6,751 nt of DNA from Betaproteobacteria bacterium (GTDB taxonomy: Bacteria > Pseudomonadota > Gammaproteobacteria > Burkholderiales > CANMPU01). Location of the stretch: assembly GCA_947499755.1 (NCBI GenBank), contig CANMPU010000055.1, forward strand, positions 1-6,751, read 5' to 3'. How positions within the stretch are numbered: position 1 is the stretch's first letter; the number at the start of each line of letters is the position of its first letter. Under the pieces are notes generated by a model. It ran no database searches, had not been told where the DNA came from, and was given only the letters and a program-made list of their open reading frames with translations. This document shows, in pieces, positions 1 to 6,407 of the stretch. The position numbers were made by a program, and so were the translations under genes.

Positions 1-65
1 ATCGGTGTACGCGATACGGTGAAAGCCATGACCCGTTAAAGCTAAAAAAGTTTTTCGACGCATTT

Positions 66-77
66 TGTCAAAGAGCG
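66..77 (-). promoter_or_regulatory. boxA-like antitermination motif (minus strand)
   Basis: Read on the minus strand the bases are CGCTCTTTGACA, two mismatches from the E. coli rRNA-operon boxA TGCTCTTTAACA. Such elements recruit the Nus factors in leader and spacer regions of rRNA operons. It lies about ten bases downstream of the predicted start of a minus-strand promoter. An rRNA leader running off the left edge would explain it. A chance match is possible, because 12 bases is short and the distance from promoter to boxA is less than in E. coli leaders. Confidence 0.4.
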
Positions 78-84
78 TTGTTTT

Positions 85-142
85 GGGCGCGCCCATTATA
101 GCGGTGGATTTATCGATCAATCAGTATTTTTTCTTATATAAA
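85..142 (-). promoter_or_regulatory. Strong minus-strand promoter with GC discriminator
   Basis: On the minus strand a perfect TATAAT (+ coordinates 95-100) is followed at once by the palindrome GGGCGCGCCC (85-94). This is the GC-rich discriminator expected of growth-rate and stringent-controlled stable-RNA promoters. Upstream of the -35 zone (about 117-123, a poor match to TTGACA) lies an almost pure A/T block at 125-142, resembling an UP element. Together these suggest a strong promoter firing leftward, divergent from the suf operon. The weak -35 is the main doubt, although UP-element promoters tolerate that. Confidence 0.5.
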
Positions 143-147
143 GCATC

Positions 148-174
148 TTGAAAGTTGCGTAAGGGAACTAAATA
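148..174 (+). promoter_or_regulatory. Candidate suf operon promoter
   Basis: TTGAAA (148-153) matches five of six bases of the sigma-70 -35 box. A weak -10 candidate, TAAATA (169-174), follows after a short 15-base spacer. The -10 part falls inside the dyad at 164-190, so a bound regulator would block polymerase. The distance to the regulator start is about 40 bases. An alternative -10, TATAAA at 137-142, has no good -35 partner. The match is modest and the exact promoter is uncertain. Confidence 0.3.
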
Positions 175-190
175 GGACTAAAGTAGTTCC
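164..190 (+). promoter_or_regulatory. Candidate Rrf2/IscR-type operator
   Basis: A perfect 7-base inverted repeat, GGAACTA (164-170) and TAGTTCC (184-190), flanks a 13-base spacer. Nested in its right half is a second dyad, ACTA-AAG-TAGT (177-187). The stretch 176-188 matches about 11 of 13 positions of the core of the E. coli IscR type 1 site (GACTRWWWYAGTC). GGAACTAAATAG and GGACTAAAGTAG also form an imperfect direct repeat. It sits 25 bases before the regulator gene and over the candidate promoter, where autoregulation would act. The binding protein is inferred from position, not shown. Confidence 0.5.
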
Positions 191-200
191 AATTGAAGTA

Positions 201-205
201 AAGGA
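201..205 (+). promoter_or_regulatory. Ribosome binding site deciding the regulator start
   Basis: AAGGA lies 10 bases before a GTG at 216 and 19 bases before the first in-frame ATG at 225. The spacing favours the GTG start. The resulting N-terminus, MLRMSKLADYGTVVM, also fits the usual beginning of this regulator family better than one starting at MSKLADYG. Confidence 0.55.
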
Positions 206-215
206 TGAAAACACA

Positions 216-674
216 GTGCTACGCATGAGTAAATTGGCAGATTACGGTACGGTCGTGATGACGTATCTGGCGCAGCGGCCGGAGGCGGTGCATAGTGCCA
301 TGGAAACTGCAACGCAGGTACACGTCGCGCTGCCAACGGTGAGCAAGGTTCTTAAAATTCTCGCGCACGAAAATCTCGTTTTGTCATCGCGTGGCGCAAA
401 AGGCGGATATGTTTTAGCGCGATCTCCGAAAGATATTTCCATTGCGCAGATTATTGATGCTATGGAAGGCCCAATTGCGCTAACACAATGTAGTAGTGAC
501 GATATTGTGTGCGAGCAGGAGGCGTCGTGTTCTATCCGCGGGAATTGGAGAAAGATAAATGAGGTTGTTCGCAGCGCGTTGCAAGGTGTCACATTGGATA
601 ATATGGCGCAGCCAGCCGTGCAACCGATACACATGTATGCGAATGGCTTAAAACAACGACGGGCGTTTAGTTAA
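216..674 (+). CDS. Rrf2-family SUF system Fe-S assembly regulator
   Basis: A 152-residue DNA-binding protein of the Rrf2 family, of the gammaproteobacterial SUF-regulator type (TIGR02944-like) related to IscR. The N-terminal winged helix-turn-helix spans about residues 1-70, with recognition helix near LPTVSKVLKIL (39-49) and wing SSRGAKGGYVLARSP (57-71). Cys92, Cys99 and Cys105 (CX6CX5C) are the likely Fe-S ligands and match IscR Cys92/98/104 in position. IscR's His107 ligand is replaced by Arg108, and the position of IscR Glu43 is Ser43. It probably senses Fe-S status and controls this operon, including itself, through the dyads at 164-190. It begins with GTG and lies 39 bases before sufB, so it is probably cotranscribed. 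Family assignment is secure; repression rather than activation is inferred. Confidence 0.93.
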   Translation: MLRMSKLADYGTVVMTYLAQRPEAVHSAMETATQVHVALPTVSKVLKILAHENLVLSSRGAKGGYVLARSPKDISIAQIIDAMEGPIALTQCSSDDIVCEQEASCSIRGNWRKINEVVRSALQGVTLDNMAQPAVQPIHMYANGLKQRRAFS

Positions 675-713
675 CTCTGGTCTTAATGAAATATTGGATA
701 TGGTGAAATAAGC

Positions 714-2162
714 ATGGGCAGCTCCTCACAACAACTCGATCAAATAATTAGTAAGGAATATGAACACGGCTTCTATACAGAGCTGGAAGCGGATGCTATT
801 CCGCACGGACTTTCAGAGGACGTTGTTCGTCTAATCTCGAAAAAGAAAAACGAACCAGATTTTATGTTGCAGTGGCGGCTAAAAGCATATCGACATTGGT
901 TGACCATGTCCGAACCTAAGTGGGCCCAGGTTCACCATGCGCCCATCGACTATCAGGACATGGTGTATTACTCGGCGCCAAAATCGCAAAAGGACGGACC
1001 AAAGAGTCTGGAGGAAGTTGATCCAGAATTGTTAGCCACTTATACCAAACTAGGCATTCCGCTGAAAGAACAGGAAATGCTCGCTGGTGTTGCTGTAGAC
1101 GCTGTTTTTGATAGTGTTTCGGTTGCAACGACTTTTAAGGGGAAGTTGGCAGAGCAAGGGATTATATTTTGCTCCTTCTCGGAGGCTGTACAGGAGCACC
1201 CGGAATTGGTGAAAAAGTACCTTGGTTCTGTTGTGCCCTATACCGATAACTTTTTTGCCACGCTTAATTCCGCGGTATTTAGCGATGGTTCTTTTTGTTA
1301 TATACCGAAAGGGGTGCGTTGCCCCATGGAACTTTCTACTTATTTTCGGATTAACGCCAAAAACACCGGGCAATTTGAGCGCACCTTGATTGTTGCAGAA
1401 GAGGGTGCTTACGTGAGTTATTTAGAAGGTTGTACGGCGCCGATGCGCGATGAAAATCAGCTTCACGCTGCAGTAGTGGAATTAGTCGCGTTGGATAATG
1501 CGCGCATTAAATATTCCACGGTGCAGAATTGGTATCCTGGCGATAAAGACGGGAAGGGCGGTATCTATAATTTTGTTACCAAGCGCGGAGACTGTCGCGG
1601 TAAACATTCCCATATATCATGGACGCAGGTCGAAACGGGTTCTGCGATCACGTGGAAATATCCCAGCGTTTTACTGCGCGGCGATTATTCGGTAGGCGAA
1701 TTCTATTCGGTTGCATTGACCAATAATTATCAGCAGGCGGATACCGGCACCAAGATGATCCATCTTGGGCGCAATACAAAAAGCACCATCATCTCGAAGG
1801 GAATTTCTGCTGGCCACGGGCAAAATGCGTATCGCGGTTTAGTAAAGGTACAAAAAGGTGCAGAAAACGCGCGCAATTACACGCAGTGTGATTCATTGTT
1901 GATGGGCGATCGTTGCGGCGCACACACCTTTCCCTACATAGAAGCAAAAAACCCGACGGCAAAAATCGAACATGAAGCAACCACATCGCGCATCGGCGAG
2001 GATCAATTGTTCTATTGTAAGCAACGTGGTATTTCAGCGGAAGACGCGGTGTCGATGATCGTCAATGGTTTTTGTAAGGAAGTATTTAAAGAATTACCCA
2101 TGGAATTTGCGGTAGAAGCCCAAAAATTATTGGGCGTGAGTCTAGAGGGCAGCGTAGGTTAA
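714..2162 (+). CDS. sufB: SufB, Fe-S cluster assembly scaffold subunit
   Basis: A 482-residue cytoplasmic core subunit of the SufBC2D scaffold, on which the nascent cluster is built. The C-terminal two-thirds is near-canonical, with [16 protein letters not shown] and [17 protein letters not shown] blocks. Cys240 in YLEGCTAP corresponds to the sulfur-accepting E. coli Cys254. Cys392 in TQCDS corresponds to Cys405 at the SufB-SufD cluster site, and His420 in the EHEAT block to His433. The C-terminus ends in VG as in E. coli. The protein is 13 residues shorter than E. coli SufB (495), partly because the enterobacterial Cys-rich CxxCxxxC segment after YYSAP is absent. GGTGA at 702-706 gives 7-base spacing to the ATG. 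It follows the regulator closely and precedes its ATPase partner sufC. Confidence 0.98.
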   Translation: MGSSSQQLDQIISKEYEHGFYTELEADAIPHGLSEDVVRLISKKKNEPDFMLQWRLKAYRHWLTMSEPKWAQVHHAPIDYQDMVYYSAPKSQKDGPKSLEEVDPELLATYTKLGIPLKEQEMLAGVAVDAVFDSVSVATTFKGKLAEQGIIFCSFSEAVQEHPELVKKYLGSVVPYTDNFFATLNSAVFSDGSFCYIPKGVRCPMELSTYFRINAKNTGQFERTLIVAEEGAYVSYLEGCTAPMRDENQLHAAVVELVALDNARIKYSTVQNWYPGDKDGKGGIYNFVTKRGDCRGKHSHISWTQVETGSAITWKYPSVLLRGDYSVGEFYSVALTNNYQQADTGTKMIHLGRNTKSTIISKGISAGHGQNAYRGLVKVQKGAENARNYTQCDSLLMGDRCGAHTFPYIEAKNPTAKIEHEATTSRIGEDQLFYCKQRGISAEDAVSMIVNGFCKEVFKELPMEFAVEAQKLLGVSLEGSVG

Positions 2163-2187
2163 GTTTAGGAATTGAGAGAGAGTAAAC

Positions 2188-2961
2188 ATGTTATCGATTA
2201 AAAATTTGCACGCGAGTATAGAAGGTAAAGAAATTCTACGTGGATTGAGCCTTGAAGTTAAGGCTGGCGAAGTTCACGCCATTATGGGACCTAACGGTTC
2301 TGGGAAAAGTACCTTAGCGCAAGTGCTAGCAGGAAGAGAAAGTTATGAGATCACCGGCGGTGAAGTTAATTATCGCGGACATAACTTGTTGGAGATGGCT
2401 CCCGAAGAGCGCGCACGTGAAGGTGTGTTTTTGGCATTCCAATATCCGGTAGAGATTCCTGGGGTAAACAACGTCTACTTACTTAAAGCTGCGCTCAATG
2501 CCATACGTAAACACAAGGGGCAAGTTGAGCTCGACGCGATGGAGTTTCTGACTCTGATCAAAGAGAAAATAAAAGTGGTTAAGATGAATGAGGATTTGCT
2601 CTATCGAGCGGTAAATCAGGGCTTCTCCGGTGGTGAGAAAAAACGTAATGAGATTCTGCAAATGGCGGTCCTTGAGCCCGCCTTAGCCATTCTTGATGAA
2701 ACTGATTCTGGGTTGGATATTGATGCACTACAAATCGTCGCGGGCGGCGTGAATTCCTTACGCAGTAAAGAACGCGCCATTATCGTGGTAACACACTATC
2801 AGCGCCTACTGGACTACATCGTCCCCGACTTCGTGCATGTGTTGTCGAAAGGCCGCATCGTAAAATCCGGCGGTCCAGAGCTCGCGTTGGAGCTTGAACA
2901 AAAAGGATATGGCTGGGTAGAGACTGAGACGAGAAAACCTGCGGAGGCTTTGGCTAAATGA
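2188..2961 (+). CDS. sufC: SufC, Fe-S assembly ATPase
   Basis: A 257-residue soluble ABC-type ATPase that drives conformational change in the SufBC2D complex; it is not a transporter. Walker A is GPNGSGKST (34-42), with the Q-loop Gln at 85 (FQYP). The ABC signature is FSGGEKKRNEILQMA (146-160), and Walker B leads into ILDETDSGLDIDAL with Asp170 and catalytic Glu171. The switch His is 203 (VTHY). These positions equal those reported for E. coli SufC Glu171 and His203, so the enzyme looks fully active. No membrane segment is seen. It starts 25 bases after sufB behind a purine-rich GAGAGAGAG run rather than a classical Shine-Dalgarno. Its stop overlaps the sufD start in ATGA, consistent with coupled synthesis of partners. 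Confidence 0.98.
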   Translation: MLSIKNLHASIEGKEILRGLSLEVKAGEVHAIMGPNGSGKSTLAQVLAGRESYEITGGEVNYRGHNLLEMAPEERAREGVFLAFQYPVEIPGVNNVYLLKAALNAIRKHKGQVELDAMEFLTLIKEKIKVVKMNEDLLYRAVNQGFSGGEKKRNEILQMAVLEPALAILDETDSGLDIDALQIVAGGVNSLRSKERAIIVVTHYQRLLDYIVPDFVHVLSKGRIVKSGGPELALELEQKGYGWVETETRKPAEALAK

Positions 2962-4283
2962 TAGGCGCTCAAGTTAGAGATCGGTATTTGTCGGATTTCA
3001 AAAGAGTTGAGGCGACGCTTCCTGGGCGCGCTGTTTCCTGGATGCAAAATACACGGCGCCAAGCATTCGAAAAATTCGCCGCGAGCGGATTTCCCACAAC
3101 GCGAGATGAAGATTGGAAATACACTAGCGTTGCATTTCTTGGGGAACAGGAATTTGTGCCCTCAGTTGCAAAAGTATGTGAAATTACGCAGGCGCAAATA
3201 TCCACTTGGGCGTTTGCCGGATCAGCGAACCACCTTCTTGTTTTTGTCGACGGCTACTATGCGCCCGGCCTATCGAAAATTGGTGCTATTGAGAAACAGG
3301 TGCTGCTTACAAGTACCGCGGATCTGCTAGTCAAGCAGCCAGAGCTGCTGGCGCCCCTGCTTCAACGCAACATCGATAGTGCGTTCGCAGCGCTAAACAC
3401 CGCGTTTATGACGGACGGGATGTGCCTTTATCTTCCTGCCGGCTCGATCGTCGAAGATGCCATCCACGTTCTCTATATCGCGACCTCGCCAAGCAAGATT
3501 TATCACCATCGTAATATCATTGTTGCTGAAGATAATACACAAGCGACCGTGATTGAGCATTACGTTGGGATAAACGATGCAGTCTATTTTAACAATGCGA
3601 TTACATCTGTGGATGTCGGTAACAATGCCACCATAGAACATTACAAACTGCAACAAGAGGGCGTTAACGCTTTCCACATTGCCAATATTTCGGCAATACA
3701 GAATCGAGATAGCCGCTTTAATTCACATTCGCTCGCTTTCGGTAGTCGATTGGCGCGTAATGACATTTCCACCCGATTCCAAGATAGCGGTGGTGAATGC
3801 GAAATGAATGGCCTGTATGTTGTCGGCGGCTGTCAACATATTGACCATCATACCTGTATCGATCACGCCAAGCCGCGCTGTACTAGTCGCGAATATTATC
3901 GCGGCGTGTTAAGTGGTGCGTCGCGCGCCGTTTTTAATGGAAAAGTGATCGTACAGCAAGATGCGCAAAAGACCGATGCGCAACAGGCAAATCATAATTT
4001 ATTGCTGTCCAAAGATGCCGAGATCGATACCAAACCCGAATTGCAAATCTACGCCGACGACGTGAAATGTGCACACGGTGCAACGATAGGGCAGCTGGAT
4101 GATGACATGATGTTTTATTTGCGCTCACGTGGAATTTCCAACGACATGGCGCATGGTTTATTGACGTACGCGTTCGCGCATGACATCGTCGACAGAATAA
4201 AATTTGAACCATTGCGTCTGAGGATAGAGCAAATCTTGATGGCGCAGCTTCCTCAAGGTGAAAAAATTAAGGAACTGTTATGA
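2958..4283 (+). CDS. sufD: SufD, Fe-S cluster assembly scaffold subunit
   Basis: A 441-residue SufB paralogue and second core subunit of SufBC2D, needed for iron entry and cluster formation at the SufB-SufD interface. The N-terminal helical part contains FPTTRDEDWKYTS (45-57), the usual SufD motif. The beta-helix core follows, and the C-terminal block YADDVKCAHGATIGQLDDD (365-383) holds His373, equivalent to E. coli His360, and Cys371 beside it. The terminal MMFYLRSRGIS segment is canonical. It is somewhat longer than E. coli SufD (423). Additional Cys/His residues cluster near 281-308 (GGCQHIDHHTCIDHAKPRC); similar His-rich stretches occur in SufB/SufD proteins, so I do not read this as new. 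It overlaps sufC and sufS by four bases at each end. Confidence 0.97.
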   Translation: MIGAQVRDRYLSDFKRVEATLPGRAVSWMQNTRRQAFEKFAASGFPTTRDEDWKYTSVAFLGEQEFVPSVAKVCEITQAQISTWAFAGSANHLLVFVDGYYAPGLSKIGAIEKQVLLTSTADLLVKQPELLAPLLQRNIDSAFAALNTAFMTDGMCLYLPAGSIVEDAIHVLYIATSPSKIYHHRNIIVAEDNTQATVIEHYVGINDAVYFNNAITSVDVGNNATIEHYKLQQEGVNAFHIANISAIQNRDSRFNSHSLAFGSRLARNDISTRFQDSGGECEMNGLYVVGGCQHIDHHTCIDHAKPRCTSREYYRGVLSGASRAVFNGKVIVQQDAQKTDAQQANHNLLLSKDAEIDTKPELQIYADDVKCAHGATIGQLDDDMMFYLRSRGISNDMAHGLLTYAFAHDIVDRIKFEPLRLRIEQILMAQLPQGEKIKELL

Positions 4284-5542
4284 ATCTGGCAACGGAAAAT
4301 TGGCAGTCTATAAGAGAAACCTCAACGCGACGTATCGCCAAATGGCGTCAGGATTTTCCTATTCTTTCCACGGAAGTTAACGGAAAGCCGCTGGTCTACC
4401 TTGATAACGGCGCAACGACGCAAAAACCCAAGACGGTCATCGACGCAGAACGCGCATATTACGAAGAATACAACGCCAATGTGCATCGCGGTGTGCATAC
4501 CCTTAGTCAGCGCGCCACTGACGCGTACGAAGGCGCGCGTGAAAAGGTACGAAAATTTATCAACGCGCCGAGTTCCGATGAGATTATTTTTGTTCGCGGA
4601 ACGACAGAGGCAATTAACTTAGTTGCGCACGCCTTTGGACGCAGCCAAATTGGCCGAGGCGATGAAATTATCGTCAGCACAATGGAGCATCACTCCAATA
4701 TCGTGCCGTGGCAGATGCTTTGCCAGGAAACCGGCGCGATTCTGCGCGTTGTGCCTATCAACGATGCCGGCGAATTTCTGTTTGATGAATTCGAAAAGCT
4801 TATCGGGCCGCGCACTAAACTCGTCGGTATCGTTCATGTGTCGAATGCCTTGGGAAGTGTGAACCCTATAAAGCGCATCGTCGACCTCGCGCACAGCAAG
4901 AATATCCCGGTATTGGTCGATGGCGCGCAGGCGGTGGCGCACCTTAAAGTGGATGTTCGAGCACTGGATTGTGATTTTTACGCGTTTTCCGGACACAAGA
5001 TTTTTGCGCCTACGGGAACCGGCGTGTTATACGGAAAGCGTGCCATTCTCGAGCGTATGCCTCCGTACCAGGGCGGAGGCGACATGATACGCTCGGTTAG
5101 TTTTAGTAAGACCGAATACAACGTTATCCCCTATAAATTCGAGGCGGGCACCCCAAATATTGCTGGTGGAATATGTTTAGGTGTGGCACTAGATTATGTG
5201 ACTTCTATCGGGATGGACGAGATCGCCAGCCATGAACATGAGCTCTTAGAATACGCGACCAATGCGATCAAGAAAATTCCTGGAGTTCGATTGATTGGCA
5301 CCGCCAAGGAGAAAGGTGGGATATTGTCGTTTATTATTGACGGAATCCATCCACACGATATCGGTACCATACTCGACCATCAAGGCGTTGCGATTCGCGC
5401 TGGACATCACTGTGCAATGCCTGTTATGGAACGATTCTGCGTTGCGGCGACCGCCCGCGCATCTTTTGCGTTTTACAATTCTTTTGCAGATATCGACACC
5501 TTGATTGACGGCATTCATAAGGTGAAGGAGATATTAGGCTAA
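4280..5542 (+). CDS. sufS: SufS, cysteine desulfurase (group II)
   Basis: A 420-residue PLP enzyme converting L-cysteine to L-alanine and an enzyme persulfide. Key residues fit E. coli SufS with a constant offset of 14: His137 (MEHHSN), Asp214 and Gln217 (VDGAQA), PLP-lysine Lys240 (SGHK), Arg373, catalytic Cys378 (RAGHHCAMP) and Arg393. The enzyme is therefore intact, with about 14 extra N-terminal residues. His359 in HPHD lies 19 residues before the catalytic cysteine, at the position of B. subtilis SufS His342, which exchanges a zinc ligand with SufU; E. coli has Tyr345 there. That fits the sufU gene immediately downstream. AAGGA at 4269-4273 sits 6 bases before the ATG, and the start overlaps the sufD stop (ATGA). 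Confidence 0.97.
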   Translation: MNLATENWQSIRETSTRRIAKWRQDFPILSTEVNGKPLVYLDNGATTQKPKTVIDAERAYYEEYNANVHRGVHTLSQRATDAYEGAREKVRKFINAPSSDEIIFVRGTTEAINLVAHAFGRSQIGRGDEIIVSTMEHHSNIVPWQMLCQETGAILRVVPINDAGEFLFDEFEKLIGPRTKLVGIVHVSNALGSVNPIKRIVDLAHSKNIPVLVDGAQAVAHLKVDVRALDCDFYAFSGHKIFAPTGTGVLYGKRAILERMPPYQGGGDMIRSVSFSKTEYNVIPYKFEAGTPNIAGGICLGVALDYVTSIGMDEIASHEHELLEYATNAIKKIPGVRLIGTAKEKGGILSFIIDGIHPHDIGTILDHQGVAIRAGHHCAMPVMERFCVAATARASFAFYNSFADIDTLIDGIHKVKEILG

Positions 5543-5988
5543 TGGCTGATTTACGCGAACTCTATCAAGAGGTAGTGTTTGACCACTATAAAAAGCCAAG
5601 AAATTGTCACCGACTTTCCGATGCCAACCATATCGCAGAGGGCTATAACCCATTATGTGGAGATAAGGTTACGGTTTATCTAAAGGTTGCAGATAACGTA
5701 ATAGCCGATGTCAGTTTTGAAGGGTTGGGTTGCGCAATTTCGACGGCTTCCGCATCACTGATGACCGAAGCGCTTAAGGGAAAAACCTTGGACGAAGCGG
5801 AGCACATATTCCAAGAATTTCATGAAATGGTAACCTGTCATGATCACGTCGATCACGGCGATATGGGCAAGCTTGGCGTATTGGCAGGTGTGAGCGAATT
5901 TCCAGCGCGCGTGAAATGCGCGACTCTCGCCTGGCATACCTTGCAATCGGCGATTAAGAATCGCGGCAAAATAGTTACGACGGAGTAA
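5542..5988 (+). CDS. sufU: SufU, zinc-dependent sulfur acceptor
   Basis: A 148-residue IscU/NifU N-terminal-like protein of the SUF type. In B. subtilis, SufU is a zinc protein that accepts persulfide sulfur from SufS, replacing SufE. The ligand set is visible: Cys39 and Asp41 in NPLCGD, Cys64 in GLGCAIS, and Cys126 in PARVKCATLAW. A long segment lies between the second and third cysteines, and there is no LPPVK chaperone-binding motif; both separate SufU from housekeeping IscU. Extra Cys22 and Cys99 and a His-rich patch (residues 99-105) are seen. The start shares one base with the sufS stop (TAATG), behind AAGGAG. A Fe-S scaffold role was once proposed for this family; sulfur transfer is more likely here, given the adjacent SufS. 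Confidence 0.95.
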   Translation: MADLRELYQEVVFDHYKKPRNCHRLSDANHIAEGYNPLCGDKVTVYLKVADNVIADVSFEGLGCAISTASASLMTEALKGKTLDEAEHIFQEFHEMVTCHDHVDHGDMGKLGVLAGVSEFPARVKCATLAWHTLQSAIKNRGKIVTTE

Positions 5989-5990
5989 TG

Positions 5991-6347
5991 ATGAGTGATG
6001 AAGTACAGAAGGTCATTGAAGAGCCAAAAGTGGTGCAGTCGATCGAGCAATTGGAAGACGACGTTATTACCGCGTTACGTACCGTGTTCGATCCGGAAAT
6101 TCCGGTAAATATTTTTGATCTAGGATTAATATATCAGATCGATATTAACGAAGACAGGCGCGTAAAAGTCTCCATGACGCTTACCGCCCCGGGGTGCCCG
6201 GTTGCACAAACCTTTCCTCAGACAGTTGAGGAGGCGATTTCTAGTGTTAGCGGCGTAAATGCGGCGGTCGTAGAATTAGTATGGGAACCACCATGGGACA
6301 AGGACCGTATGTCAGACGCGGCCAAACTGCAACTAGGAATGCTTTAA
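5991..6347 (+). CDS. sufT: SufT, MIP18/DUF59 Fe-S maturation factor
   Basis: A small MIP18 (DUF59)-family protein of 118 residues (119 from an ATG three bases upstream) of the SUF-associated type. Seen are the family blocks DPEIPVNIFDLGLIY (34-48) and MTLTAPGCPVA, with the conserved Cys69, plus a C-terminal VWEPPWDKDRMSDAAK. In Staphylococcus and other bacteria SufT assists Fe-S protein maturation without being a core scaffold; its mechanism is unsettled. About 20 acidic, variable residues precede the domain. Two ATGs stand in tandem (5988 and 5991). GGAG at 5982-5985 is 2 bases from the first but 5 from the second, so I prefer 5991. It is the last operon gene seen. Confidence 0.93.
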   Translation: MSDEVQKVIEEPKVVQSIEQLEDDVITALRTVFDPEIPVNIFDLGLIYQIDINEDRRVKVSMTLTAPGCPVAQTFPQTVEEAISSVSGVNAAVVELVWEPPWDKDRMSDAAKLQLGML

Positions 6348-6407
6348 TCTTATTCTTGGTTATCTTTCTGCGTTCGTTCTAAAATCCCCTAGACGCATCG
6401 TGCCGCT
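6348..6407. other. Convergent gap between sufT and yceI-like gene
   Basis: This 60-base gap separates converging genes, so a bidirectional terminator would be expected. Only a weak imperfect hairpin is visible: TGCGT at 6369-6373 against ACGCA at 6393-6397, with a poorly paired interior and no U-run. Termination may be Rho-dependent, or read-through may give overlapping 3' ends; the sequence does not settle it. Confidence 0.4.

Larger units (their letters stand above)
1..163. other. Left flanking region, no confirmed gene
   Basis: No convincing gene lies here. On the + strand one frame is open from the left edge to a TAA at 37-39 (last residues IGVRDTVKAMTR); it could be the 3' tail of an upstream gene, but 12 codons are too few to judge. 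On the minus strand an ATG at 29-27 opens a frame leaving the window (MAFTVSRTP), without a clear Shine-Dalgarno. The stretch also holds a minus-strand promoter-like array and a boxA-like motif, listed separately. These favour a transcript running leftward out of the window rather than a + strand gene ending at 39. I cannot decide between them from this sequence. Confidence 0.5.

Noticed and set aside
1..39. Possible 3' end of an upstream + strand gene (IGVRDTVKAMTR then TAA)
   Set aside because: Twelve codons without a recognisable family are not enough, another + frame is open over the same bases, and the minus-strand promoter points the other way.
206..229. Seven-codon ORF (MKTQCYA) just before the regulator, as a possible leader peptide
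   Set aside because: The only Shine-Dalgarno-like bases touch its ATG, and there is no attenuator-like hairpin; it is probably chance.
2969..3205. Minus-strand open frames inside suf genes (also 242-634, 1050-1373, 3393-3677, 4619-4996, 5246-5518)
   Set aside because: They lie opposite strongly recognised genes, show no family motifs and have Cys/Arg/Ser-rich composition typical of antisense shadows.
3798..3882. Cys/His-rich stretch in SufD as a possible added metal site
   Set aside because: Similar His-rich sequences are usual in the beta-helix core of SufB and SufD, so it is not evidence of a new site.
6369..6397. Hairpin TGCGT/ACGCA as a terminator between sufT and the YceI gene
   Set aside because: The stem is only five base pairs with a poorly paired 19-base interior and no T-run on either side.
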